From positions 186,001-250,000 of the forward strand of contig JADZBH010000016.1 of assembly GCA_020852175.1 (NCBI GenBank): a stretch of DNA of 64,000 nt, given 5' to 3'. Numbering within the stretch: position 1 is the stretch's first letter; each line of letters starts with the position of its first letter. Positions 26,775 through 35,398 of this stretch are shown piece after piece. The notes below the pieces were generated by a model. That model did no database searches and was not told the origin of the DNA. It was given only the letters and a program-made list of their open reading frames with translations. The DNA comes from Bryobacterales bacterium (lineage in GTDB: Bacteria > Acidobacteriota > Terriglobia > Bryobacterales > Bryobacteraceae). The translations under genes were made by a program, and so were the position numbers.

Positions 26775-27776
26775 ATGGCTGTCAGCATCAAAGACGTCGC
26801 CGCGCGCGCCGGTGTCTCCACCGCCACCGTCTCCCATGTCCTGAACCAGACGCGCAATACCAAGCCGGCCACGCGCCAGCGCGTGCTGGAAGCCGTCGCC
26901 GAGCTTGGTTATTCGCAAAACCTCTCGGCCCGCAACCTCGCCGTGGGGCGGTCGAGCCTTCTCGGCCTGATCCTCTCCGACATCCGCAACCCGTTTTTCC
27001 CCGAGATCACGTCGGCCTTCCAGGACCAGGCGCTGCTGCACCACATGGAAGCGCTCGTGCTGAACACCAACTACGACACGCAGCGCACGCTCGACTCGGT
27101 GAAGCGTCTCGTCGGCCTTCAGGTGCCCGGCGTCGCCGTGGTCACCTCCCAGGTGGATCCTTCCATCAGCGCGATGCTCCAGGAGCGCAAGATCGCCGCC
27201 GTCTACCTCGACCTGGGCCGTGTCGACCGCTACATCTCCAACATCACCGTCCAGTACGAACAGGGCATCGCCGAGGCTCTCGAACACCTGGCCTCGCTGG
27301 GCCACCGGCGCATCGGTTTCCTCGGCGGGCCTGCCCATCTACCCTCCTCGGGCCGCCGGAAACAGGCCTTTCTCGACAGCGCCCGCCAGCTTGGCATCGA
27401 GCCCTGTGGCCCGGTCACCTCCGACTTCACCGTCAAGGGCGGCTACTATGCCTGCTCGAAGCTGCTGTCCAGTTCCCGCCCCACGGCCATTGTCGGCGGC
27501 AACGACCTGACCGCCATTGGCGCGCTCCACTGCGCCTTCGACCGCGGCCTTCGCGTCCCGGATGAGCTCTCGGTCGTCGGCTTCGACGACATCACTTTCG
27601 CCGAATACACGCAACCGGCGCTCACCACCGTCCTCATCCCGCGCCTGGACATCGGCCGCACGGCCTTTCAGGCGCTCTGGCACATGATTTCCTCCGGCGA
27701 TAGCGAGGGCCGCGAGTATCCCGTCGCCACACGCCTCATCGTCCGCCAGTCCACGGCCCCCGCCCCTAAACCGTAA
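26775..27776 (+). CDS. LacI-family transcriptional repressor
   Basis: A 333-residue regulator. The N-terminal helix-turn-helix is canonical (SIKDVAARAGVSTATVSHVLN, about residues 3-23), followed by the hinge helix (YSQNLSARNLAVGRS) and a periplasmic-binding-like sugar-sensing domain. The start at 26775 places the HTH at the usual position. It lies 24 nt after the AraD1 gene and 89 nt before the symporter operon, whose promoter contains a 12-bp palindrome of the LacI type. It most likely represses that operon until a galactose-related sugar is present. Confidence 0.93.
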   Translation: MAVSIKDVAARAGVSTATVSHVLNQTRNTKPATRQRVLEAVAELGYSQNLSARNLAVGRSSLLGLILSDIRNPFFPEITSAFQDQALLHHMEALVLNTNYDTQRTLDSVKRLVGLQVPGVAVVTSQVDPSISAMLQERKIAAVYLDLGRVDRYISNITVQYEQGIAEALEHLASLGHRRIGFLGGPAHLPSSGRRKQAFLDSARQLGIEPCGPVTSDFTVKGGYYACSKLLSSSRPTAIVGGNDLTAIGALHCAFDRGLRVPDELSVVGFDDITFAEYTQPALTTVLIPRLDIGRTAFQALWHMISSGDSEGREYPVATRLIVRQSTAPAPKP

Positions 27777-27779
27777 GCG

Positions 27780-27806
27780 CCTGAACGGTCAATTTTCTTG
27801 TTCAGG
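27780..27806 (+). repeat. 7-bp inverted repeat between lacI-type gene and symporter promoter
   Basis: CCTGAAC (27780-27786) is repeated in inverse as GTTCAGG (27800-27806), with a 13-nt loop. It could be a weak terminator for the regulator gene, although no U-tract follows, or a second operator-like dyad upstream of the -35 region. Confidence 0.4.
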
Positions 27807-27809
27807 AAG

Positions 27810-27839
27810 AAGACACTTACTTTGTGCGTAGAGTATAAT
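27810..27839 (+). promoter_or_regulatory. Promoter of the galactose/symporter operon
   Basis: A perfect -10 hexamer TATAAT (27834-27839) is preceded at 18 nt by AAGACA (27810-27815), which matches the -35 consensus at four of six positions. Transcription would start inside or next to the operator palindrome, about 20 nt before the symporter ATG. Confidence 0.6.
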
Positions 27840-27851
27840 TTAAGCGCTTAA
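27840..27851 (+). promoter_or_regulatory. LacI-type operator
   Basis: A perfect 12-bp palindrome TTAAGCGCTTAA with the central CG step typical of LacI/PurR-family operators. It begins one base after the -10 hexamer, so a bound repressor would block polymerase. The adjacent LacI-family gene is the obvious binder. This is inferred from sequence and position. Confidence 0.65.
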
Positions 27852-27865
27852 CGGACATTCCCGTC

Positions 27866-29578
27866 ATGCCACGCATCTTTCTGACTCCCGTTGACTACCT
27901 GATCCTGCTCACTTACCTGCTCTTCGTCATCGGCATCGGCTATGCGCTGAAACGATACATGAAGTCCAGCGACGACTTCTTCCTCTCCGGCCGGTCATTA
28001 CCCGCCTGGGTCACCGGGCTTGCCTTCCTCTCGGCCAATCTCGGAGCCCAGGAAATGATGGGCATGGCCGCCTCGGGCGCCAAGTACGGCATCGCCACCA
28101 GCCATTTCTACTGGGTGGGCGCCGTGCCTGCCATGGTCTTCGTCGGCGTCTTCATGATGCCCTTCTATTACGGCTCGCGCGCCCGCTCGGTCCCGGAATA
28201 CCTGAAGCTCCGCTTCGACGAAAAAACGCGCGGCTTCAACGCCCTGTCCTTCGCCGCCATGACGGTCTTTTCCTCCGGCATCTCCCTCTATGCCATGGGG
28301 CTTCTCCTGAATGTCCTTCTGGGCTGGGATTTCAACGCCTGCATCTTCCTTTCCGCCCTCGTCGTCCTGCTCTACATCACCCTGGGCGGCCTCACCTCGG
28401 CCATCTATAACGAGGTCCTGCAATTTTTCCTGATCGTCGCCGGCTTTCTTCCGCTGGTCCTTCTCGGGTTGGAAAACGTGGGCGGCTGGAACGGTCTCAC
28501 GGCACGCCTGGCCACGGTCAGCGCCGAGCGCGGCTTCTCCGCCGGGGCCTATACGTCGCTGTGGAGCAACATGGGCGATGCCTCGCGCAACCCGCTTGGC
28601 GTCGAGTGGTTCGGAACGCTGATGGGACTCGGCTTCGTCCTCTCGTTCGGCTACTGGTGCACCGACTTTCTCGTCGTCCAGCGCGCCATGGCCGCCGACT
28701 CCATTCTCGCCGCCCGCCGCACGCCTCTCATCGCCGCCGTTCCCAAAATGCTCTTCCCCTTCCTCGTCGTCCTGCCCGGAATGATCGCCATCGCGCTCAC
28801 CAAGACCTCCGGACCCGGCGGCTTCGCGCTTCCCCTGAAGCCCGACGGCGCCGTTAACTTCGACATGACCATCCCCATGATGCTCGGCTATTACTTTCCG
28901 CCCGGCATGCTCGGCCTCGGCCTCACCGCCCTGATGGCCTCCTTCATGTCCGGCATGGCGGGCAACGTCACAGCCTTCAACACCGTCTGGACCTACGACA
29001 TCTACCAAGCCTACATCCGGCCCAAGGAGTCCGACCAGCACTACCTTTGGATGGGCCGCGCGGCCACCGTCGGAGGCATCGGCGCTTCCATCGCCGCCGC
29101 CTACCTGGCCACCCGCTTCAACAACATCATGGACTTCCTGCAACTGGTGTTCGCCTTCGTCAACGCCCCGCTGTTCGCCACCTTCCTGCTCGGCATGTTC
29201 TGGAAACGCGCCACCGGCCACGGCGCCTTCTTCGGGCTGGTCTGCGGCACCTCCGCCGCCGCGCTCCATCACGGGCTCACGCTTCCCGCGGGCTCGGCGC
29301 CGGGCATCAAAGGCGGCTGGCTCGCCGTTCTTGCCCACTACCCCAGCGAAATGGCGCAGAACTTCTGGACTGCCATCTACGCCTTCACCTTCTGTTTCGC
29401 CGTCACGCTGCTGGTCAGCCTCGTCACGCGGCCGCATCGTGAGCAGGACATGCGCGGCCTGGTCTGGTCGCTCACGGAAAGACAATCCGACGCCGGCCTT
29501 CCCTGGCATCAGAAACCGGCCACGCTCGGCCTTCTGATTCTCGCCGCCGTCGCGGCGCTCAATCTTCTGTTCTGGTAG
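27866..29578 (+). CDS. Sodium/sugar symporter, SSS (SLC5) family
   Basis: A 570-residue polytopic protein with about 14 membrane helices. The SSS hallmarks are DDFFLSGRSLPAWVTGLAFL (about 35-54), the GLxSAIYNEVLQFFL helix (about 176-190), and G-L-T-A-L-M-A-S-F-M-S-G-M-A-G-N near 352-367. It imports a solute with Na+. The downstream coupled galK and galT genes make galactose, or a galactoside or galactose derivative, the likely substrate. It is the first gene of the LacI-controlled operon. Confidence 0.9.
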   Translation: MPRIFLTPVDYLILLTYLLFVIGIGYALKRYMKSSDDFFLSGRSLPAWVTGLAFLSANLGAQEMMGMAASGAKYGIATSHFYWVGAVPAMVFVGVFMMPFYYGSRARSVPEYLKLRFDEKTRGFNALSFAAMTVFSSGISLYAMGLLLNVLLGWDFNACIFLSALVVLLYITLGGLTSAIYNEVLQFFLIVAGFLPLVLLGLENVGGWNGLTARLATVSAERGFSAGAYTSLWSNMGDASRNPLGVEWFGTLMGLGFVLSFGYWCTDFLVVQRAMAADSILAARRTPLIAAVPKMLFPFLVVLPGMIAIALTKTSGPGGFALPLKPDGAVNFDMTIPMMLGYYFPPGMLGLGLTALMASFMSGMAGNVTAFNTVWTYDIYQAYIRPKESDQHYLWMGRAATVGGIGASIAAAYLATRFNNIMDFLQLVFAFVNAPLFATFLLGMFWKRATGHGAFFGLVCGTSAAALHHGLTLPAGSAPGIKGGWLAVLAHYPSEMAQNFWTAIYAFTFCFAVTLLVSLVTRPHREQDMRGLVWSLTERQSDAGLPWHQKPATLGLLILAAVAALNLLFW

Positions 29579-29587
29579 GACAACTCC

Positions 29588-29794
29588 ATGGGACTCGACA
29601 TCCGCAAACCGATCGGCCTTCTCTTTCTCCTTCTCGGACTCATCCTCGCCGTCTACGGACTGGCCGGAGGACCCGCGCAGTACGCCAGAAGCAACGGCCA
29701 CAACATCAATCTCTGCTGGGGTTCGCTCATGGCCCTCGCCGGGGCCGTCTTTTTATACGCCGCGCGTTCTTCCCGCGCTTCCCACACGAAATGA
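29588..29794 (+). CDS. Small two-helix membrane protein of the symporter operon
   Basis: A 68-residue protein with two hydrophobic helices (about 9-25 and 43-60) separated by a short polar loop. It lies 9 nt after the symporter stop and overlaps galK by ATGA (29791-29794). Proteins of this type follow SSS symporters in several Acidobacteria, so it may be an accessory subunit, but its function is not known. Confidence 0.7.
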   Translation: MGLDIRKPIGLLFLLLGLILAVYGLAGGPAQYARSNGHNINLCWGSLMALAGAVFLYAARSSRASHTK

Positions 29795-30930
29795 CCGATA
29801 CGCTTTCCCTGGAATTCCACCAACTGTTTGGCCGTAAGCCGCGCCTGTTCCGCGCGCCCGGCCGTGTCAACCTGATCGGCGAACACACCGATTACAACGA
29901 CGGCTTCGTCATGCCGGCCGCCATTCAGTTCGCCACTTGGGCCGCCGCCGCCCCGCGCAGCGACCGTACCGTGCGCGTCCATTCGGCCAATCTCGGCTCC
30001 ACCATCGAATTCTCGCTCGATCATCGCGGCGCCGCGCCTTCGCGCACCTGGCAGGACTACGTCCAGGGCGTCGCCCTGCAAATCGAACGGGAGGGCCATG
30101 CCCTTCATGGCGCCGACCTTCTCCTGCGCGGCGACGTTCCTCTCGGCTCCGGCCTCTCCTCCTCGGCTTCCCTCGAAGTCGCCTCGGCCCGGGCGCTGCT
30201 GGCCTGCTCCTCGATTGAGTTGCCGCCGCTGGCCATCGCCCGCCTCTGCCAGCGCGCCGAGGTGGAATTCGTGGGCATGCGCTGCGGCATCATGGATCAG
30301 TTCGCCTCCTGCTTCGGCGAAGAAGGCCACGCCCTGCTGCTCGACTGCCGCACTCTGGAGCATGAATATCTGCCGCTTCCCGAGGGCGCCTCTCTCGTGG
30401 TCGCCAACACCATGGTGAAGCACGAACTGGCTTCGAGCGCCTACAACGACCGCCGCCTCGACTGCGAACGCGCCGCGCGCATCGCCGGCGTCACGCATTT
30501 GCGCGATCTCAACTCCGGCGGCATCGCCCGCTGGCTCCCCCGCTGGAGCGGGTCCACCGGCCGCCGCGCCCGCCACATCATCACGGAGAACGAGCGCGTC
30601 CAAAGCGCCGCTGCCGCCCTTCGCGACGGCCGCCTCGACGATTTCGGCGCCCTCATGTACGCTTCCCACGAGTCCTTGCGTGACGATTACGAAGTTTCCT
30701 GCACCGAACTCGACACCATGGTTGAACTCGCCCGCGCCGCCCCCGGCGTCTATGGCTCCCGGATGACAGGAGGCGGATTCGGCGGCTGCACCATTTCCCT
30801 GGTCCGACGCGATGCCGTCGCGGCGTTCACCGCCCGGCTGGCTGCGAGCTACCAGGCCGCTACCTCTCTTGCCCCCGCCATCTTTGTCTGCCACGCCGTG
30901 GCCGGCGCCAGGGAGGAGGCCGCGGCATGA
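29791..30930 (+). CDS. galK: Galactokinase
   Basis: A 379-residue GHMP kinase that phosphorylates alpha-D-galactose to galactose-1-phosphate. It has the galactokinase signature GRVNLIGEHTDYN (about 24-36), the GHMP ATP loop PLGSGLSSSASLE (about 117-129) and the C-terminal MTGGGFGGC motif (about 325-333). The start is fixed by the ATGA overlap with the preceding gene, and its own stop overlaps galT the same way. It is cytoplasmic and forms the first step of the Leloir route. Confidence 0.95.
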   Translation: MTDTLSLEFHQLFGRKPRLFRAPGRVNLIGEHTDYNDGFVMPAAIQFATWAAAAPRSDRTVRVHSANLGSTIEFSLDHRGAAPSRTWQDYVQGVALQIEREGHALHGADLLLRGDVPLGSGLSSSASLEVASARALLACSSIELPPLAIARLCQRAEVEFVGMRCGIMDQFASCFGEEGHALLLDCRTLEHEYLPLPEGASLVVANTMVKHELASSAYNDRRLDCERAARIAGVTHLRDLNSGGIARWLPRWSGSTGRRARHIITENERVQSAAAALRDGRLDDFGALMYASHESLRDDYEVSCTELDTMVELARAAPGVYGSRMTGGGFGGCTISLVRRDAVAAFTARLAASYQAATSLAPAIFVCHAVAGAREEAAA

Positions 30931-31979
30931 ACCCGCTCAACGATGTTCCTCACCGCCGCTATAACGCACTTACCGGCGATTGGACCATCGTATCTCCCCA
31001 CCGCACCCAGCGTCCATGGCAGGGGCAGGTGGAACGCCTGCCGCACGCGCAATCTCCCTCCTACGATCCCACCTGCTATCTCTGCCCTGGCAACGAACGC
31101 GCCGGCGGCCATCGCAATCCCGGCTACTCCTCCACCTTTGTCTTCGACAACGACTTCGCCGCCCTGCTGCCGCACGCGGAACCCTTTGCGCTCGACAACG
31201 GCCTGCTCCGCGCCCGGGGCGAACAGGGACTTTGCCGCGTGCTGTGCTTCTCCCCCGATCACTCCCTGACGGCATCCCGCATGAGCGACGGCGCGCTTGC
31301 CCTGGTGGCCGCCGAATGGGGCCGCCAGTTCGCCGAACTCTCCCGCCTCCCCTTCGTCCGCACCATTCAGATCTTCGAAAACCGCGGGCAGATGATGGGC
31401 GCCTCCAACCCTCACCCCCACTGCCAGATCTGGGCCACCGAAAGCATTCCCTTTGAACACGCCCGCGAGTTCGACGCGCAAAAGGCCCATCTGCGCCAGC
31501 ACGGCGCCTGCCTGCTGTGCACCTATCTTGCCCAGGAACTCGACGCCGCCGAACGCATCGTGTGCGAAAACGCCTCCTTCGCCGCCCTGGTCCCCTTCTG
31601 GGCCGTCTGGCCGTTTGAAACGCTTCTCCTTCCGCGCCGCCACGTCAACTCCATCGGCGAACTGACCTCCGCCGAGCAACTGGACCTGGCCAACCTGATG
31701 CGCCGCCTCACCACGCGCTACGACAATTTGTTCGAATCCCCGTTCCCCTACACCATGGGCTTCCACCAGCGTCCGGCCGGCGGCGGCGATCATCCCCACG
31801 TCCACCTGCACGCCCACTACTATCCGCCGCTGCTGCGCTCGGCCACCGTGCGTAAATTCATGGTCGGTTTCGAAATGCTCGGCGGTCCGGCCCGCGACAT
31901 CACGCCCGAATCCGCCGCCCGGCGCCTCCGCGAATGTAGCGAAACTCATTACCTTGACGTTCAGGGAACGCAACCATGA
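30927..31979 (+). CDS. galT: Galactose-1-phosphate uridylyltransferase
   Basis: A 350-residue HIT-superfamily enzyme that exchanges UMP between UDP-glucose and galactose-1-phosphate. The zinc pair is CYLC (Cys50 and Cys53) and the active-site HPH is in NPHPHCQIW (His163 and His165). A second metal/structural set appears in H-P-H-V-H-L-H-A-H-Y near the C-terminus. Coupled by ATGA at both ends. No galE or galM lies in this operon, so the epimerase must be elsewhere. Confidence 0.95.
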   Translation: MNPLNDVPHRRYNALTGDWTIVSPHRTQRPWQGQVERLPHAQSPSYDPTCYLCPGNERAGGHRNPGYSSTFVFDNDFAALLPHAEPFALDNGLLRARGEQGLCRVLCFSPDHSLTASRMSDGALALVAAEWGRQFAELSRLPFVRTIQIFENRGQMMGASNPHPHCQIWATESIPFEHAREFDAQKAHLRQHGACLLCTYLAQELDAAERIVCENASFAALVPFWAVWPFETLLLPRRHVNSIGELTSAEQLDLANLMRRLTTRYDNLFESPFPYTMGFHQRPAGGGDHPHVHLHAHYYPPLLRSATVRKFMVGFEMLGGPARDITPESAARRLRECSETHYLDVQGTQP

Positions 31980-33358
31980 AACGACGCAGCTTTCTTTCGG
32001 CCTCTTTCGCCGCCGTCCCCCTGGCCTCGCGGCTCGCCGCGCCGCTACCGGCGCAGACAAGCCGCGCGCGCCCCAACATCGTCTTCATCATGGCCGACGA
32101 CCTGGGCATCGGCGACCTGGGCTGCTATGGGCAGAAGAAGATCGCCACGCCGAACATCGACCGTCTCGCCCGCGAAGGCACTCTCTTCACCCAGGCCTAC
32201 TCCGGCGCCACGGTCTGCGCCCCCTCCCGGGGTTCGCTCATGACAGGCAAACACCTCGGCCACGCCACCATCCGCGGCAACCGCGAGCCCGAGGTTCCCA
32301 TCCAGCCCGGCGAGGTCACCATCGCCGAGGTGTGCAAGATGGCCGGCTACAAAACCGGCATGTTCGGCAAGTGGGGCATTGGCGGACCGGTCAACCTGGG
32401 CCGCCCCAACGCCCAGGGCTTCGACGAGTGGTTCGGCTACCCCACGCAACTCCACGCCCACATGTACTACCCCACCCATCTTTGGCACAACGAAACGCCG
32501 GTCTTCTTCCCGAAGAACTTCAACGGAGCCAACGGCGAGTACGCGCCCGGCATCATCTTCCCCAAGGCGCTCGACTTCATCGACCGCCACAAGGCCGAAT
32601 CGTTCTTCCTCTATCTGCCCTTCACCTATCCCCACACCAACAACGAACTCGGCAAGCAGAAGGGCGACGGCATGGAGGTGCCCGATCACGGCTCCTATAA
32701 GGACAAACCCTGGCCCGCACCCGAAAAAGGTTTCGCCGCCATGGTGGAACGTCTCGATATCGCCGTCGGCCAGGTGCTCTCCAAACTCGCCGAACACCAT
32801 CTGGAGCGCGACACGCTCGTCATTTTCACCTCCGACAATGGCGCCCATCAGGAAGGTGGCCACACGGTGGACTTCTTCGACTCCAACGGCATCTACCGGG
32901 GTTGGAAGCGCGATCTGTATGAAGGCGGCATTCACGTCCCCTTCCTGGCCCGCTGGCCCGGCCACGTACCGGCCGGACGCAAAAGCGAGCAGGTGTTCGC
33001 CTTCTGGGACATGCTGCCCACCATCGCCGAACTCACGGGCGCTCCCATTCCCGAGGGCATCGACGGCATCTCCATGGCCAACGCCTTCCTCGGACGTCCG
33101 CAACAAGATCACGAGTATTTGTACTGGGAGTTCCACGAGCGCGGCTTCGATCAGGCCGTCCGCCTCGGGACATGGAAGGGAGTCCGCCGGAGCGCCAGCC
33201 ACGGAGCCATCGAACTCTACGACCTCGCGGCCGACCCCGCGGAAACCAGCGATTCCGCCGCCCTCCACCCCGATGTGGTCCGGCGCATCGCCGCCATCAT
33301 GTCCAGCGCCCGTACTGAATCCGCCGAATTCCCCGTTCGAAAGCAGGCCCCCCAATGA
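31976..33358 (+). CDS. Exported formylglycine sulfatase
   Basis: A 460-residue arylsulfatase-family protein. The twin-arginine leader (MKRRSFLSASFAAVPLAS) directs export. The sulfatase signature CAPSRGSLMTGK has the cysteine (Cys81) that becomes formylglycine. Calcium ligands are DD at 41-42 and DN in FTSDNGAH. Position in a galactose operon suggests removal of sulfate from a galactose-containing polymer or sugar. A formylglycine-generating enzyme or anaerobic maturase is not in the window. Overlaps galT and the next gene by ATGA. Confidence 0.92.
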   Translation: MKRRSFLSASFAAVPLASRLAAPLPAQTSRARPNIVFIMADDLGIGDLGCYGQKKIATPNIDRLAREGTLFTQAYSGATVCAPSRGSLMTGKHLGHATIRGNREPEVPIQPGEVTIAEVCKMAGYKTGMFGKWGIGGPVNLGRPNAQGFDEWFGYPTQLHAHMYYPTHLWHNETPVFFPKNFNGANGEYAPGIIFPKALDFIDRHKAESFFLYLPFTYPHTNNELGKQKGDGMEVPDHGSYKDKPWPAPEKGFAAMVERLDIAVGQVLSKLAEHHLERDTLVIFTSDNGAHQEGGHTVDFFDSNGIYRGWKRDLYEGGIHVPFLARWPGHVPAGRKSEQVFAFWDMLPTIAELTGAPIPEGIDGISMANAFLGRPQQDHEYLYWEFHERGFDQAVRLGTWKGVRRSASHGAIELYDLAADPAETSDSAALHPDVVRRIAAIMSSARTESAEFPVRKQAPQ

Positions 33359-35388
33359 AACGTCCCCTCATCCTCGCACTGGCGCTCGCCGCCACGCTCG
33401 GCGCGCAGATCAACCTGCGTCCGCCCTCCGTGCCGCTCATCGCGCACGACCCCTATTTCAGCCTCTGGTCGCCTGCCGACACCGCCACGGCTACCGCTCC
33501 GCGCCATTGGACCGGAACCGAACAGCAGATGGCCGCCGCCATTCGCATCGACGGCAAACCTTACCGCATCCTGGGCAACTGGCAACGCGCCGCCGCTCCG
33601 GCCCGGCAAACGAAGCTCGAAGTCAGCGCCACCCGCACTACTTACTCCTTCGAGCAGGATGGCGTCCGCGCCGAACTTACTTTTCTTACTCCCGCCCTGA
33701 TGGACGACCTCGACGTTCTCTCGCGCCCTTTGTCATACATCCTCTTCGACGTCCGCTCAGCGGATTCGCGCTCCCATTCGGTGCAACTCTACTTCGACGC
33801 CGGCGCCACGCTCGCCCTGAACACCGTCGAGGACCGCTCCGCCTGGTCCCGCCTCCGCGCAGGCCGCATGGAGGTCCTCCGCACCGGTTCGGAAGAGCAG
33901 CGCATCCTCGGTAAGTCCGGCGACAACCTGCGCATCGACTGGGGCCATTTCTATCTCGCCGCACCCGCGCAAGCCGGTCTTTCCACCGCCATCACCAACC
34001 TCCGCGCACGGAACGAGATTCTCGAATCTGGCCGCTTCCCAGAGGCCGACGACTTCGACGCCCCGTCGCAGCCTTCGCGCAACCAGCCCGTCCTGGCCGC
34101 TTACTTCGATCTCGGCCAGGTCACGGCCCCGGTCTCGCGCCGGCTGATGGCAGCCTACGACGACCAGTTCTCCATCCAATATCTGCAACGCAACCTGCGC
34201 CCCTACTGGCGCCGTACGGGCGGCACCGCCGCGGACCTGCTCCGCAAGGCCGATGCCGAATTCGAATCCCTCCGCGGCCGATCGGCCGCCTTCGACGCGG
34301 CGCTGCACAAGGAACTGGCCGCCTCCGGCGGTTCCCAGTATGCCGACATCGCCATCCTCGCGTACCGGCAGGCGCTGGCGGCACATAAACTCGTTGCCGA
34401 CATCAACGGGACTCCACTCTATTTTTCCAAGGAAAACTTCTCCAACGGTTGTATCGCCACCGTGGATGTCACTTACCCTTCGGCGCCGCTCTTTCTTGCG
34501 TTGAACCCCACGCTCCTGAAAGGCATGCTGACGCCGGTTCTCGACTACGCCAGCCTGCCCCGCTGGCGCTTCCCCTTCGCCCCGCACGATCTGGGCACTT
34601 ACCCGCTGGCCAATGGCCAGGTGTATGGCGGCGGCGAACTTACTGAAGAAAATCAGATGCCCGTCGAGGAGTCCGGTAACATGCTGATCCTGCTGGCCGC
34701 TCTCGCGCAGCGCGACGGCAACGCCGAATACGCCCGCCCCTATTGGCCGCTGCTCGTCAAATGGGCGGCCTATCTCAAGGAAAAGGGCATGGACCCGGAC
34801 AACCAACTCTCCACCGACGACTTCGCCGGACACCTCGCCCACAACACCAATCTCTCGATCAAGGCCATCCTTGCGCTCGGCGGTTTCTCACAACTGGCCC
34901 GCATGCTCGGCCACGCCGCCGTGGCGGACGAATACGGCGCTCTCGCAAAAGGAATGGCCGCCCGCTGGGAGCCTATGGCCGCCGACGGCGATCACTACCG
35001 CCTGGCCTTCGACAAACCGGGCACCTGGAGCCAGAAATACAACCTCGTCTGGGACAGGCTTCTCGGCCTCAACTTATTCGACCCCGCCATCGCCCGCAAG
35101 GAAGTGGCGTTCTACTTGCGCAACCAACATAAGTACGGACTCCCCCTGGACAACCGTTCCGGATATACCAAGCTCGACTGGATCACCTGGTCCGCCGTGC
35201 TCGCACCGGACCGCGCCGGCTTTGAGGCCCTCATTGCCCCCGTCCATAAGTTCCTCGATGAATCGCCTTCCCGCGTTCCCATGACCGATTGGTATTGGAC
35301 AGCCGAAGGCACGCAGCGGGGCTTCCAGGCGCGTTCCGTCGTGGGCGGCGTCTATCTGAAGTTACTGGCCGAACGAATGAAACCGTAA
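33355..35388 (+). CDS. Secreted DUF4965/DUF5127 'glutaminase A-like' protein
   Basis: A 677-residue exported protein (signal peptide about 1-18). It has the domain order of GtaA-like proteins: DUF4964/DUF5127 beta-sandwich region (about 20-270) starting RPPSVPLIAHDPYFSLWSPA, then an alpha/alpha-toroid region (DUF4965 and DUF1793, about 280-670) with FSNGCIATVDVTYPSAP and LSTDDFAGHLAHNTNLSIKA. The glutaminase name comes from fungal members. The toroid fold and the position at the end of a sugar operon argue for a glycan-active role here, which is inference. Last gene of the operon. Confidence 0.85.
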   Translation: MKRPLILALALAATLGAQINLRPPSVPLIAHDPYFSLWSPADTATATAPRHWTGTEQQMAAAIRIDGKPYRILGNWQRAAAPARQTKLEVSATRTTYSFEQDGVRAELTFLTPALMDDLDVLSRPLSYILFDVRSADSRSHSVQLYFDAGATLALNTVEDRSAWSRLRAGRMEVLRTGSEEQRILGKSGDNLRIDWGHFYLAAPAQAGLSTAITNLRARNEILESGRFPEADDFDAPSQPSRNQPVLAAYFDLGQVTAPVSRRLMAAYDDQFSIQYLQRNLRPYWRRTGGTAADLLRKADAEFESLRGRSAAFDAALHKELAASGGSQYADIAILAYRQALAAHKLVADINGTPLYFSKENFSNGCIATVDVTYPSAPLFLALNPTLLKGMLTPVLDYASLPRWRFPFAPHDLGTYPLANGQVYGGGELTEENQMPVEESGNMLILLAALAQRDGNAEYARPYWPLLVKWAAYLKEKGMDPDNQLSTDDFAGHLAHNTNLSIKAILALGGFSQLARMLGHAAVADEYGALAKGMAARWEPMAADGDHYRLAFDKPGTWSQKYNLVWDRLLGLNLFDPAIARKEVAFYLRNQHKYGLPLDNRSGYTKLDWITWSAVLAPDRAGFEALIAPVHKFLDESPSRVPMTDWYWTAEGTQRGFQARSVVGGVYLKLLAERMKP

Positions 35389-35398
35389 GCGGAGCGGC

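Noticed and set aside
27780-27806. Intrinsic terminator after the LacI-type gene
   Set aside because: The dyad has a long loop and is followed by purines rather than a U-tract; kept only as an inverted repeat.
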